NCBI GenBank assembly: GCA_004352715.1
Contig: SCFE01000075.1
Location: 887,094 to 951,093 of the forward strand
DNA length: 64,000 nt
Reading direction: 5' to 3'
From: Hofstenia miamia
Taxonomy: Eukaryota; Xenacoelomorpha; Acoela
The position numbers and the translations under genes are program-made. Below the pieces are notes generated by a model, which searched no databases, was not told the origin of the DNA, and saw only the letters and a program-made list of their open reading frames with translations. Below are positions 23,727-35,869 of the stretch, in pieces; position 1 is the stretch's first letter; the number at the start of each line of letters is the position of its first letter.

Positions 23727-25846
23727 CATTTCCTAGTAAAGCCGAAAGCTTAATTTCCATTATCAATTAAAAGGATATCGAAATTCAATTTAATTCCGCA
23801 TTACTGTACGAAGTTAACGAGATACTATTAAATTGCTGACAAGGATGCAGTAATATCAGAGTCATTTTATTAAGAGAATTTAAAAAGTTAGCTGCAGACG
23901 TCAGCGGAGGGAAAAGAATGCAGCAGTGGCAGCATCAAAGCGAAGTCGTTTGTTAAAACTGCTCTCCCTGGAAGTAAAAACATATGGAAAAATAATGGAA
24001 AGCCAAATTAGACGGTAAGAAATAGCCACGTCAATTATTAATAATGAAAAGGTAATGAATGCGAAGGGAACACGATTGTTTGGTTTTTAAATTAATTTCC
24101 GCTTGCATATTTTAAATCAACCAAAATATGGGCGAGAGTCAAATTAATTGTAATTCCCTACAAACGCAGACAGAAATCCATGATATTATCCATTTTGAAT
24201 AATCATACCTCTATGATAATTTCGCATTAAAAATCCAACAACATCCTAATCACACATTTTCTATACACTTTCAGAATGCGATTAAAGTGATCATAATCAA
24301 ATGAATTTTCGGATATAACGGGTCACTAACTTTAAGCAATTTGAAGTGGAAAATTCCATGTTTAATCAAGGTAAGCTTCCTAACCCATGGAAACTAGACA
24401 TAAACAATTAATCAAAATCTCAATGAAATTAATTAGTAGAGAGTGAGTATAACGGGAATAAATCGAGACTTTTGTATTAAAGCAGCCAGAAATATCACGA
24501 ATGACTTGTCTAAGAATTAAAAATACGCAATACCCCTAGGTAATTTTACCAACAGACACCAAACCCAAGGAATTTTTAAAACAGCTTTCTTACACTTTCC
24601 ATGTCAATACTTATCACAGTGGATATACAGTAATCTTGAACTTATTAGCAATTAAAAAATATTGCAATACAGTTAGTAAAATATTGATAAATATTAATTG
24701 AACAGACCAAATAAATGTCATCGCAATCCCTGGTAATCGGAAGAGCGCAATGCCAATATATTCTCCAAGATAAAATTCAATAATTAAAATGCATTAAGTC
24801 AATTCGTCAAGAGGTTGAGGCTTCTTCAATTTAACAAAAATCATTGATTACTAAAATTTACTAGCCATCAAATCATATTTTAAAGTCAAGGTCAAAGGTT
24901 GAGGTCAAATCAAGATTTGAAAAACAGACAGTTAAGTAAAGTACTCTATTTAAACGATCATTACAGAATTGAATTTTATTAAAACAGAATAGCATAGAAA
25001 AACATGTTATCCTAAAAAATTTGTTTATTTTTAATACACTCAGAAAATTGAAAATTAGAAACATACATTAGGCTAAGTTTGGATAAATGGCACAATTCAG
25101 TGTTATTCTTACTTAAAAATTACTTCAATTTTTGAAATAATGAATACATCTGTTACAAATGTTCAAATGGCATTCTAAAAAAATATTTTCGTTGAAATAT
25201 TCATTGTTCCTCCACATTGGAATCAACAATGACGATCAGATTCTAACCTCCGTAACGAGAAAATATTTTGCCTACATTTTTACAATTGTTGGCGGTGCTT
25301 ATATTAAGTCCCAATTATTCATTATAACATTAATGACCTATGAAATACACATTACTTACATAGTATTTCTTGAATTGACTTCATCATATCATAGATAGTT
25401 TTATTATTTTCATGAGTTGTATTTCATTTCTATGAATGCATTGATTTGCGGCCAAAGTAAACACATATATTTTGTAAAAAATCGTACAATAAAAGGCATT
25501 TTTTGCCCATCTGAGAGAAAAATAAATACTTAGAGCGTTATAAGTTTAGTTTAAGCTAACACGTCATAATAGTTGCTTAGTTTTGAGTAACCAAATCACC
25601 GGCAAGTCACCATTCTTGATGTCGACAGCACATCATGTGAATTTGAAAGTATCTCTACAGTCACCTAACGTTAAGAATATTAGTTACATCAAAAGTTACG
25701 GAGGTTTATACATTGATTTTTGGGTAGACAAAATTTGAACTATGCAAGATAGACTTCGATCTTTTTCAATCTATATGCACCTTTCCAATTACCACGTATA
25801 CTAATTACATTAATGTATACCTTTAAAATCCTCACTAAGGGGTTAA
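22572..25846. other. AT-rich intergenic DNA
   Basis: No gene recognised. At 23160-23300 composition is less AT-rich and the minus strand is open (within 23392-23027, with NCCLPMHFMLSHAQGAAASA then Cys/Ala-rich sequence), but I cannot assign it. A TA microsatellite is at 23689-23724. Confidence 0.4.
23689..23724. repeat. (TA)n microsatellite
   Basis: A pure TA run. Confidence 0.95.
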
Positions 25847-25848
25847 TA

Positions 25849-26194
25849 GTGGTGTTTTGCGCGCGGATCGAAGCTCGCGGCATTGGGAGGCAAGGGGGCG
25901 GGCAGTCACTACAACACAATATTTTCCCAGAAACTTATGTGAATATTTGTGTTTAGTACATATTTATTTAGAGTTGTCTTTTAGACGTATTTGCGTTTGA
26001 TTACAAATATAAGATACCTTACAAATTTTAGTATAATGTCATTTTTGAAAAGTCTATTGGTTTTGTTAGAAATCAAACTCAATTTAGGTTGGTCGCCTAT
26101 ATTTGCAGGCACAGTGGCGAAAGGGTGGATTGGGTATCGGGCAGAGAAGACCACGGGTGGGCACGGGGGGAAATGTTTTCCCGCCCGCAAAACA
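25849..26194. mobile_element. Inverted-repeat element with GC-rich ends, class uncertain
   Basis: The left end reads GTGGTGTTTTGCGCGCGG and the right end, reverse complemented, GTGTTTTGCGGGCGG. Both GC-rich shoulders stand out against the AT-rich surroundings. TA lies immediately outside each end (25847-25848, 26195-26196), which would fit a TA duplication. No 8-bp duplication is visible, and TTAA occurs a little further out on both sides. It is non-coding. The pairing of the ends is convincing; the superfamily is not. Confidence 0.5.
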
Positions 26195-26571
26195 CTAGTT
26201 TGTACGTTAAACATTACATTCAAATGTATAACTTTGTAACCTCCTTGATAATTTTACATACAGCAGCGTATATAGAAGATGCAGATCCGCCCATGTAATA
26301 GTGAATCCGTTAGGAAATGAAGAAAAACCGTAACGAGGTTAGTTAGGCATATGTTTAAAATTCAGATTTTCGGAGACAACACGATTACAAATGTACTTCT
26401 CACTGTTTTTCAATATATCGAAATGTCATTAATTTTGCTTTAAAAAAATTGATGCAGTTCATACAGCAAATTTGAATAAAACAGCGTATTATTGAACATT
26501 TTCAGATACTGTCGGTTCATTTAAGCCGAAATTGTATATTTTTTAGGTTTTTCTTTTATTGACATGAATAC

Positions 26572-26982
26572 CAGGATTGTCGTAGATCTGCATCTAGATA
26601 TTAATCGATCCGATCCATGGATACCCACTGGATATATCCGAAAAATAATTTTATAGATATCCATGGATCATTGTGGATAAAAATAACAATTTTTTTTAAT
26701 TCTTATGGAAAAATTTTAAATAAAATAGCTTAAAACAAACAATAAAAACACACTCCCTATCATTTTGTTGCAAAAATTGTACATGTGTCATACGCATTGA
26801 GAGGCATTTGAAATTTTCAGTTTTTCGTTTAAAGTGTTCAAAAAACGCAAGAAATACGTATTTTAATTTTTTGGACGGAAAATTTTCCTGAAGACAATGG
26901 ATGACTTACGGATCGATCCATCAACATTTTTGTGGATTGGATCGGATATGGATAGAAAAATATTTGATCCACGGCAACTCTG
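26572..26982. mobile_element. hAT-type MITE, family C
   Basis: A 411-bp non-coding element. Ends read CAGGATTGTCGTAGATC and, reverse complemented, CAGAGTTGCCGTGGATC (13 of 17). A perfect 8-bp duplication, ATGAATAC, lies at 26564-26571 and 26983-26990. Both subterminal regions carry repeated GATCCGATCC, ATCCATGGAT and GGATATATCC motifs. Confidence 0.88.
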
Positions 26983-26990
26983 ATGAATAC

Positions 26991-29446
26991 ACACCCTAAT
27001 GATATACAAAATCTAGGGTTTGGAATAACAATATAAAATTGAGCACAAGCTATTTCCAAAACAAATTAAGCGATACATAAGCAAATTTGGAGATAAACCA
27101 TTTATGATTTTATACAAAAATGCGATTTGTCAAGATACGTGCACATGTGGTATTCGGAATATTTCAGTTAACACTGCTTATTGAGAAATGCTATAGTTTT
27201 GACAAAATGCATATTTCATAAATATTAAAACTAAAAAACTGTGAGTAAATTCACAACACGTGGTTGTTAAATCGTAATAAATGCTGAGATTTGCACGAAG
27301 CGCCATAAAACCATCACGCCAAACCGCAAAGAACAAATTAAAAATAATCAACCTTTGAACATAGAATGTCATAATACGAAAATGCACACATGAGTTACAA
27401 AGACAAGTCAATGTTGATTGTACTGAAAACTTCCAAATTGCAGTGAATCTGCCCACAAAAATATAAGTAAGAACCGGTACTAACGATCTTACTATCCTAT
27501 GCATGGATAATTTTAACATTAACGTTTTCAATTTATACAGGCTAGTGTAGACTTCGTACCTATGTACACCTCGTAATTCTTACTGAAAAAAATTGCCCTT
27601 TAAAAGAGCTCTTTTCGAATTATTTTTTATTGGAAAAAATTGGAGACGAGAATTCAGATAAAATAAAAGGAACCCCCTGATTAGATGAAGAAATTTAATA
27701 ATTCTATCAATCATAACCGTTAAATGTTGAAAATAAATATTGTTATTTCAAGTGAAACTTTTTTGTGATCGTATATTCAGTCCACGGCCGTAGCTAAAAG
27801 GCCATGACCGTAATGACTCTGACTTAGTGTAAGAAAGTAAGGATATTACAGCCAATATCAATTCAACACATCAAGTATGTTGTCAGATAAGAAAAAATTT
27901 CAAAGGAAAACTCAGACTAGAATTTTACAAGTAGGCAATAATGCTTATTATTTTAATAGAAAATATCATCCAGGTAAAATAAATTGAATACTGAATAATA
28001 AATTACTACAAACGGTGAAAGCAAATTGCAATATAGAAATTCCTAAAATAGCACTTAAATAAATGGACAATTGGAGAGCATATGTTGCTTAGTTGAATTC
28101 ATATTAGTTCTCGCATATTTAGAATAATGACTAAAATAGCGGGAATTGCTTTCAAATAAAAATGAGGACTTCTGTCGTAGAGACATTTTCATCAAATTAA
28201 TTTTGTTTGGAAAATTAAGCTTTAGCATGATTGATGAGGACATTCCATTTTCGGAAACAGTTTCTCAGAGACTGTTGGCACTGAAGTCTTATGTGTTGCA
28301 AACATAACAAATGACCTCAGAAGCTCTTATTAAACAACTTGATACAGAAAAGCGCACTACTCACTAGCCAACAGAATAAAACCTGCCAAATCAAACTATA
28401 AACTATCTGATCCAGGGTTCGCATTATTTAAACAAACTGTATCTTAAACACGTTTCAAACATGTTCTAAATTGTGTTTTAAGCAACCGAAAAATCATTTC
28501 AAACAAAATCTATTCTATATTTTGAGTGATTTGGGGGTAAAAGAAGCATTTCAATTCTATGGAATGATATATTGAACTTATTCGAAATGTAAATATATCA
28601 ATAGAATCTCCAAAATTAGAACTTTATCCAAGCGAAAGTAAGAAGTCCAGCAACAAGATATGGATGTCCCCTGAACTAAGAAGAATTTAAAATTAGGAAC
28701 AAACAGCCTAATTAAAAGGGAAAGATATCGTGATTGTGATATTTAACACTAGAAGCTGTTTACCTCGCCCCTCTCCCCCATGTGCCTCTACGATGTTTAC
28801 CTTAGTTAATGCCATTTTGTTAATAATTTAAACATCCGTGTACCCTTATTCTGGTTTTCAATTTTATCATTAATGAACTAATCTTTACACTATACAGCAC
28901 TTCGAATTGTAGATATATCGATAGAATCAACAACATTCGAGGTTTTTCCAAGCGAAATTTTATAACACATGATGTTATTAATTGAATGACGCTCATTATC
29001 CGCTTTCAAGAACTCATATTTTCAATTTCATTGGTGGGGATAATGAACAAGTTAGAGTTGAGTATAATGACGCACATCAGTGCACTAGTGCAATTTTTTG
29101 AGTCTCAAGTTATACTTGGAATCCTCTTTGGGGAAGGTAAGAAGAGTTTTTTTGCATGAGATTGCTGACTGAGTTATCTAAATGCTTTTCAATTTACTAA
29201 AAATTTTGAAATTAGCATTCGTTTTTGTAAAAAACATGTTTAACAGAAATGAAGTTTCATGTGTATGTTATTTCTGAAACCTGATCTGGCCTCAAAATAG
29301 AAATTGAAAATATTTGGTGGGCATTACTTTCATTATTAAACGTTATTCCATAGTATGAATTTGTCTTCATTGAGTACGAAACATTATTGTTACATAAATT
29401 AACCCCAATAAAATGGAAATCTAGTGATTATACAAGTGCGAAAATA
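26991..29446. other. AT-rich intergenic DNA with a solo hAT end
   Basis: No gene recognised. The 117-codon minus-strand frame at 27531-27178 has no domain I know and composition typical of chance. ACACCCTAATG directly follows the duplication of the MITE at 26572 and may be the end of an older element it hit. The hAT-like end at 28413 is listed separately. Confidence 0.4.
28413..28490 (+). mobile_element. Solo end related to the full-length hAT element
   Basis: CAGGGTTCGCATTATTTAAAC starts at 28413 and is followed by TTAAACACGTTT, CAAACATGTTC and GTGTTTTAAG motifs, the same design (CAGGGTTNNCA plus GTTTNAAAC-like subterminal copies) as the element at 11749-14029. No right end was found, so it is truncated. 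Confidence 0.45.
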
Positions 29447-29454
29447 AGTGTATT

Positions 29455-29610
29455 CAGGAGCTAAGGAATAATATTATTATTGGAGGGGCTGAACTGAGGT
29501 CTTTCCAATACCAAAGCTTAAGTTTCTTACAATTACAAAGATTGGATGCCACCTGGTACAATTATTTGGCGGCTTCAGCTCTTCCAGTAACCCATGTTCC
29601 TTAGCCTTTG
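29455..29610. mobile_element. hAT-type MITE, family D
   Basis: A 156-bp non-coding element. Ends read CAGGAGCTAAGGAATA and, reverse complemented, CAAAGGCTAAGGAACA (12 of 16); a second paired block (GGAGGGGCTGAA / GGAAGAGCTGAA) lies further in. Flanks AGTGTATT (29447-29454) and AGTGTACT (29611-29618) agree at 7 of 8. Confidence 0.8.
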
Positions 29611-29618
29611 AGTGTACT

Positions 29619-32600
29619 GATAAAACCTAACCTTATACAAACATTTTTGATGCTTCAACCACTACAAACTTGTGTTTGTAAATGGCATACAATACTTAAA
29701 TAAAATATTTTCAACACAGTACAAAAATTTGTCAACTACTTAATAAAAATGGATTTACCTAGCGGAGAATTCATATCAATCTTCTAATTACTTAAATTTA
29801 TTTAAATATTTCAATTACTTCTAAAACAGCAGGAAACCAAGAAGAAAATTTAATTACATAATGCATAAATACTGATTTCAAAAGACTAATTCCTTCATGA
29901 CATAGCCTTAAAGTCCCCCAAACATGTCTGTTCTTTCACATTACTGATGATTTGAAGGTCAAATGTCTTACCTTCAAATGAAAAATTACATTTTTCTTGC
30001 TAGCTGTGAAAGAACTTTAATGAATGACTAGACAGAGAATTTTAGTGATGTCATTATCAATTTTGCACTAAATTTAGAAATTCCAAGATAAACACCAACT
30101 TGAGATAATATTTCGACCGTTCATAATTTGAAGACATTTGTTTGATATAACGATCCAGTTCCGCATTGACAAAGTTGCAGCTTATTGCATATCAATAGAC
30201 AGGGCGAGACAAAAACATATCATAACCAACCATTTATCCAATAATTGCTTTCGAATAATCAATTAGTTTACGTAAAAGCCAATTATCAATTACCAATTTC
30301 AATTAGAGAAATATTAACACTTTGGTCTTGGTAAAAAAAATTGTTGAAAAACGAGTTTCAAAGAGCCTATTAAAATAAATATTTTTTAAAAAGAAATCTT
30401 CCTCGTCTTAAATTTCAATCAAATTCAAGTTAACCTTAAACTGCCTATTTCCATTTAAAAGGACAAACCTTTTTCCCAATTTCAAGCAATTTTCTTCAAG
30501 CCTATTATGGAATTACGAAGTCTTGAGACATTGACACATTTATTGAAACAAAGTTGACAATTTTTACTAAAATGCATTGTAGTTCTTGCAGTAGTAATGT
30601 TCAGGTATTCAGGAAGTTGAAAACCCATGGGAACAACAACTAACCTTAACCTTTCTTTTTACGTAGGCAGAGCGCCCGAACCCATTGTAACGGTATGTGC
30701 CCAAATCCATAGGTTGCGATGCGAAAGCGCAACAGCATGCCTCAATGGGACAGGAACCGTGCGCGGTTTAAGTACAAAAAATCCTATTTACGGTCAAGCT
30801 TCAATAAATGTAAAATTACAAATTGCCAATCATCATTTACCAATCCCTTTAGGCACTTCGAAACGGACACCCATAAGTGTAGTTGCAAAAGCTATGACTT
30901 GGAAAATATTTCATTATTTTTCTCTGACGTACTAATATTCAGATCACAAATACAGCAATAGTATTTTATACACAGTATCTGTTCAAAACTAGTAATTTAG
31001 TATTTGCTTCAGTTTGCAGCATATATTTCTGGATGCTGTGATTAAAAATCAATAACAAAATCACAGAGCGTAATGACTTAACGAATTGTAAATTATATAA
31101 GAGTATCATCTTGACAGAAGTTTTAAAATAGTTTGTCTATTGGCATTATTTGTTTAAAAGAATTCTCACGTAATCATATTGACGAATCTGAGATATTAAT
31201 TGGAGCTTGTAAATATGGAAAAACACTTTTGTGACAGCCCTACTTTATACATTATATACTTTCTTTTGAGAAAATGTGTTTGATAAACTAAAGACAGTTT
31301 GAATGACGCATCCTGTCGTTCATTACGTATTTTTAAAGTTTTCGAAATTATTAACTCAGTGTTATAAATTATTCTGTCAATTATAAAAAAATCTTGCCAA
31401 TTTAAAGATTTGTTACCCACGTGTTGTGCTTTCTGACGTTTCTGACAGAGTTTAATATTTATATTACTTTTCTGTTAGCACTAAATGTCGGCTTTACAAA
31501 CGATAATTGAAAAACCATTTATTTAAAGTGGGACACTGTTACAGTTTCTTTCTCGCTTATTAAAATAATCCTATTCTACAAAACATTCTTATTCCATTTT
31601 ATTTAAACTGTTAGATTGTGCAAAAATTTATAAATATGCTATATGAAAAATGTTAACGGGTGATGAAGAGTATAGCATGGAAAAACTTATCATGGATTTC
31701 TTCATTTCAATTTGATGGAATTTAAGGGATAAAATTACAGCATTATTATCATTAATAATTATTAACAATTTGACTGTGATGGTATCATTGCGGGTACGGG
31801 TAAAAATAAACTGGATCCTGTTCACGAGTCGAATATCGCATCCCTCTCATGTATGCTCATAAAGATTAGTAAGTGATGTATAGAAGCAATCAACACTGAA
31901 TTAAATAATATATAAAGATGCAGATTAAATTTAGCAGTGGGAATTTCTATTTATGACACTCAGGGTTTTCAAATCGAAGTTTGGTTTTCAAATGTTCAAA
32001 CCAAATTCGAGCAATTTTTCTCTCTCTAACTTTCAAATCAAATTTTCGGAAATGTTCAAATCTCAAATTCCAAACATTGAGTCTAATCAACATTTCGTAT
32101 TTAAATTTCAAATTTTTATGCAATTTTCATACTATTATGAAATAATTTATTGTCATTGATTAGATGTAGATAACAAAGTTATCTTTAGTTACAAAAAGCA
32201 TGTGATTTGCATGGAAATGATTTAGGGTGTTTTTCTTCGCAAAAATTTAGTATAGTTACAAACTCAAACTTGGCAATATCAAATTTTGAAAGTTTGAGCT
32301 GCTGTGTCAAATTTCAAAGCTAAAGTTAATCAAAGTTTCAAATACCTTATCACGCCTATTCGGTTCGGTTGAGTTGTTTTCACAGACCGCTCGTGCAATC
32401 AAGTACTTTAAATCCTCGAGTATAAGCCGCACCATGAATAAGCCGTACCACAAACTTTGAAGGTTGTTTTTTTTAATTTTAGGTATGCACAGAGGTGCCG
32501 ATTGTGCTATGGTACCATACCATTATTTACAACATTACGGATACCGTAATGACATGGTAGAGAAAAAAATTATGCCATAATGGCAATCAATAAATTATTG

Positions 32601-33499
32601 CTACATACACAGAATTTATATTAGCTTCAAAAAAATTGTTAAATTTAATGTCATATATCTTATATTTATATTAATAAGTGAATGAGTAAATATTTATTTT
32701 ACAAATTGTTTTTAACAAAAAAACATTTTCATAAGATAGCAAGTTTTACGTGTTGCAAAAGTTTAGAAAGCAGCTTCACTTATATAAACAAATACTAATT
32801 TTTAGACTGCGTCTGTAAGCAACAGCCAAACATTTAATCAAAATTTTGGTTAACAAGTGCGGTTACCATAATTAATTATTGAGGTTACTTTTTCAGCTAC
32901 GTGATAATTCAATAAATTCCCACCGTTATTGATGATTGCACGTGCATACCACTAGATTCCAGCTACTCAAATAAGTCTGAAAGAGGAGAAAGTAGTTAAA
33001 GTAACACAACTACTAGCAAAGTAATTAGTGGAAATTCACATTAAACTCATTTTATAATGGTTATGTATTTTGTTCAGGAATATATTCTACATTTTTTCAT
33101 CTTTACTTAGTGCTTAAGTTGAAAACGAATACATCCTGTAGCATTGACAAGTATTGCCTATTATGTATATATATATATATACATCGGATGTACGGGAGGG
33201 TTAGAATAAACCATCCCCTACCTATAAAAATAGGGTCGGTTGGTTTGTACGTGTCGGTGTCCGTTATGGTAATAGCTTGAGGCAATAAGTAAACCAACTA
33301 TCAATGCAGCTTACGTCAAAACCATATTAAAGAAGTATTATTATGCAACTGTAAATTAAGTCCCGTTTCCAGTACTCGATTTGCTAATTCATTGACAAAT
33401 CGTACATCAAATCACATAACCACAATCAGGGTTATCATGTTATTAGCAATGAGTTATTAAAAGGCCATAAATCTACATGTTATTTACACACCTTTCAAG
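29619..33499. other. AT-rich intergenic DNA
   Basis: No gene recognised. At 30627-30800 there is a GC-richer patch with a GTTGCG...CGCAAC hairpin near 30713 and a 102-codon plus-strand frame (30627-30935) of unknown nature. About 31950-32340 is low in complexity, with recurring CAAATTT / TTTCAAA words. A short TA run is at 33164-33181. Confidence 0.4.
33164..33181. repeat. (TA)n microsatellite
   Basis: A short TA run. Confidence 0.9.
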
Positions 33500-34045
33500 T
33501 TAAGTGCGTCCAACAAATACCTACACAGTATTTTATTTGTTTTATCCTCGTCAGGTAATTTGTCCTTTACAGTGGACATTCAAATGTTCTGTTGGGGACA
33601 TTCTTGATTTTCTGCAAATTACTGATGTAATTGTCCTCAAGTTTCAATCTGTACAAGTGCACCTTATCTGCAAGTATTTACCATCTGGAAGGATGTCATA
33701 TCCAATACGTCAAAGCAGTATGTATATTGCGTTTCAAATTGTTCTGAATTGGCTCTCGGTGAGATCACTTTTGCTTCCAATTTGTTAGATTATTTTTCCG
33801 CGAAAACTACAAAAACGTATCGTCGGATACCTGGTGCAAAAATGGTCTCGAATTGGGATTTTCAGATCGATTATTTTAAATTTCTTGCTCAATTGAAACA
33901 GCAATTGCATCAAGCGGGGAACTTGAACGCTACTTTTCAACCTTAGGATTGACGCATGGAAAGCTTCAGAGCTCTGTTTGCGTGTAAACTTCCGGCTAAA
34001 ATGATATTTTTCTACAAGAAGTTGAATAAAGCCTGAAATTTTTCG
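33500..34045 (+). pseudogene. Decayed hAT transposase C-terminus
   Basis: Near 33919 one frame reads GELERYFSTLGLTHGKLQSS, and after a frameshift AKMIFFYKKLN. This is the hAT dimerisation signature (S-x-LER-FS-LG ... KLR-L-v-ka-KL-fl-k-LN) including the conserved glutamate after GEL. Upstream frames (CSVGDILDFLQITDV, YLPSGRMSYPIRQSS, LDYFSAKTTKTYRR) are open but not diagnostic and probably belong to the same dead gene. It differs from the intact transposase at 11949-13649, so it is a separate family. Confidence 0.6.
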
Positions 34046-35504
34046 TTTTTAAACAATTTTTGTGTTCATAACAGTATTTTTGGCATAATGTACACAACCG
34101 AACTGTATGGAAATAATTTACGTGGTTTGCTGAGTAATCTTTGACTGGAAACTGCATCTTAATTATCACAATAAGCCTCTACACTGATTGTATGGTTTTG
34201 TAAAATATAGAAAACTTACAGTAATACAATTCAAACGAAAAAGAAGATTTTCTGAAGTTAATATCTTACGCTTCTTAAGTTACAATATAATTAGCACGAT
34301 ATTTTTATCAATACAATATCATAAGATAACATTCGGAAATTGAATTCTCTGATATTGATGAAGACAGCTAATTTTTTGTTACATATATATTATATATTTA
34401 GAATAGATAGAAGATTCATAGTAATAGGTCTAACGTACTTCAAGGAATTGGTTTTAAGAATTAAGATCCTCGAACAGCGGAAATAATCACGATAAGTTCA
34501 AATCCCGTATGCCAGGTCCGTTTCCGTAGGATATAAGCCCGTGCTAGATACGGGCCCTACCCTACGCTAATCGCTGTTTCCATTTAGCCCTTGAATGAGA
34601 AATTCGAATAATGACATTCAAAAGTTCATTGAATTAAATCTTTAAAAAGATTAAGAAATACAGCTATTGTAGATAATGTCTTATTCAAAATAGACTTCGC
34701 TTTTTCTGTAAATGACAAAATTGAGAAATTTATTCATTTGTGCTGCAAGAATTTTTCCAAATTATTTTGCAAACGAATGAGTAATACTATTGAGAAGGTA
34801 GTTATTTGGATCTAATGAGTCACCTTTTTTAATTGTGATGAAATGGCAGAATTCTTAAAATATCAGAAAGGTAATTGTCAATAATAGCAAGTGTTCCATA
34901 AATTTTGCAAAAAATTATATTGACTTTAATAATATTAATAAGTTTTAAGCCGCTGTTCTTTTATATCAACAATTACTTCACAAGTGATTCCAACTTGGAT
35001 TACTTAGTTTTTGAAATTTTAATATTAACGTTTAGATCAAAAATGCAATTAAATAATTTTTTGGACCGAACACTCGATACATTGACTAAAAGTTAATCGA
35101 AGGCAATTGCCAAAAATAAGAAACTACTTCTTAATTATCCGATAGGCAATAGTTGACTGGAGTCGCATGACTTGCTTTCGTCAAGTTTAAGAAGTGAAAC
35201 TAATCCAAGGTTAAATTGAGAATTGACATTGCCATCAATTAGTTTACAAGAAGAATTTTGGTTACCAATTAATGCATTAAAACTTACCCATTCTCTATTC
35301 TTTCAAAGGTTCTATTAAATAAATTTGCAATTTTGCATTTATTGCTGCATATCCTGTTATCATCTCTATCAAGAACACGAATAATAACTATAAGTGTAAC
35401 TAAGCTTTATTTCTATTGAAATAAATAGTCTAAAAAATTTGCATTTAAAAGATAAAATAAAAATCAAACAAAAACCACAATTTTACAGTTCGCTATACAT
35501 ACAT
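34046..35504. other. AT-rich intergenic DNA
   Basis: No gene recognised. Around 34490-34575 a GC-richer island holds a B-box-like AGTTCAAATCC and a perfect hairpin GCCCGT...ACGGGC (34538-34556). It could be a fragment of a tRNA-derived SINE, but I cannot find an A box. Confidence 0.4.
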
Positions 35505-35639
35505 TTTGAAGCAGGAGACAAGTGGTATGAGCACAAGCCACAGGGAGTCATAGAGAATGATAAGGTTAAGATACTGTGGGACTTCAACATACAGACAAGC
35601 AAGGTGATAGAAGCACGGAGGCCAAACATAGTAGTGGTC
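35505..35639 (+). pseudogene. CR1/L2-like retrotransposon ORF2 C-terminal fragment
   Basis: The frame reads DKWYEHKPQGVIEND, then VKILWDFNIQT and VIEARRPNIVVV. This block (WYEHKPE.V.EN..KILWDFNIQTD..IEARRPDIVVV) is the conserved tail after the reverse transcriptase in many CR1/L2-type non-LTR elements of invertebrates and fish. The usual following acidic stretch and IPVVIGALG end are missing: after VVV the frame runs straight into unrelated sequence, so a junction lies at about 35640. It is a 5'-truncated fragment with no RT catalytic motif left. Confidence 0.75.
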
Positions 35640-35817
35640 CGATTGTGGAGTCCGCCTGATCGAAGATTCTTCGCACCCTCTGGCTATTTAAGGCTTGCCG
35701 GGGACTGAAGACCTTTTCTTTCGTTGCCACTTTCATATTAGCAAAGGGTGGGGCAGGGCTCGAACCCGGGTCTTCGCGGTCCCAGTTTCGCGTTCTACCC
35801 CTTGGCCACTGGGGCCC
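35640..35817 (-). repeat. tRNA-like (SINE-like) unit joined to the retrotransposon fragment
   Basis: On the minus strand an A box TGGCCAAGGGG (35808-35798) and a B box GGTTCGAGCCC (35766-35756) are spaced 31 nt apart, matching the pol III promoter of a tRNA. The implied cloverleaf does not close: the acceptor strands do not pair and the anticodon loop is the wrong size, so this is tRNA-derived, not a tRNA gene. The remaining part (35640-35755) would be the SINE body. On the plus strand the unit runs directly into (TTA)n, which could equally be its tail. Confidence 0.5.
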
Positions 35818-35856
<39 letters not shown>

Positions 35857-35869
35857 ATTATTATTATTA
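35818..35869. repeat. (TTA)n microsatellite
   Basis: About 17 TTA units with one TTAATA break, directly abutting the tRNA-like unit. Confidence 0.95.

Noticed and set aside
27178-27531. 117-codon minus-strand frame considered as a gene
   Set aside because: No domain, no splice or promoter context, and composition typical of AT-rich chance frames.
31961-32350. CAGGGTTTTCAAATC start with repeated CAAATTT words, considered as a MITE
   Set aside because: The similar words at the far side are in direct, not inverted, orientation; simple low complexity explains them.
32490-32960. CAGAGGTGCCGATTG start resembling a hAT tip
   Set aside because: No convincing partner end or 8-bp duplication was found downstream.
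35740-35815. Functional tRNA gene on the minus strand
   Set aside because: A and B boxes are present but the acceptor and anticodon stems do not form.
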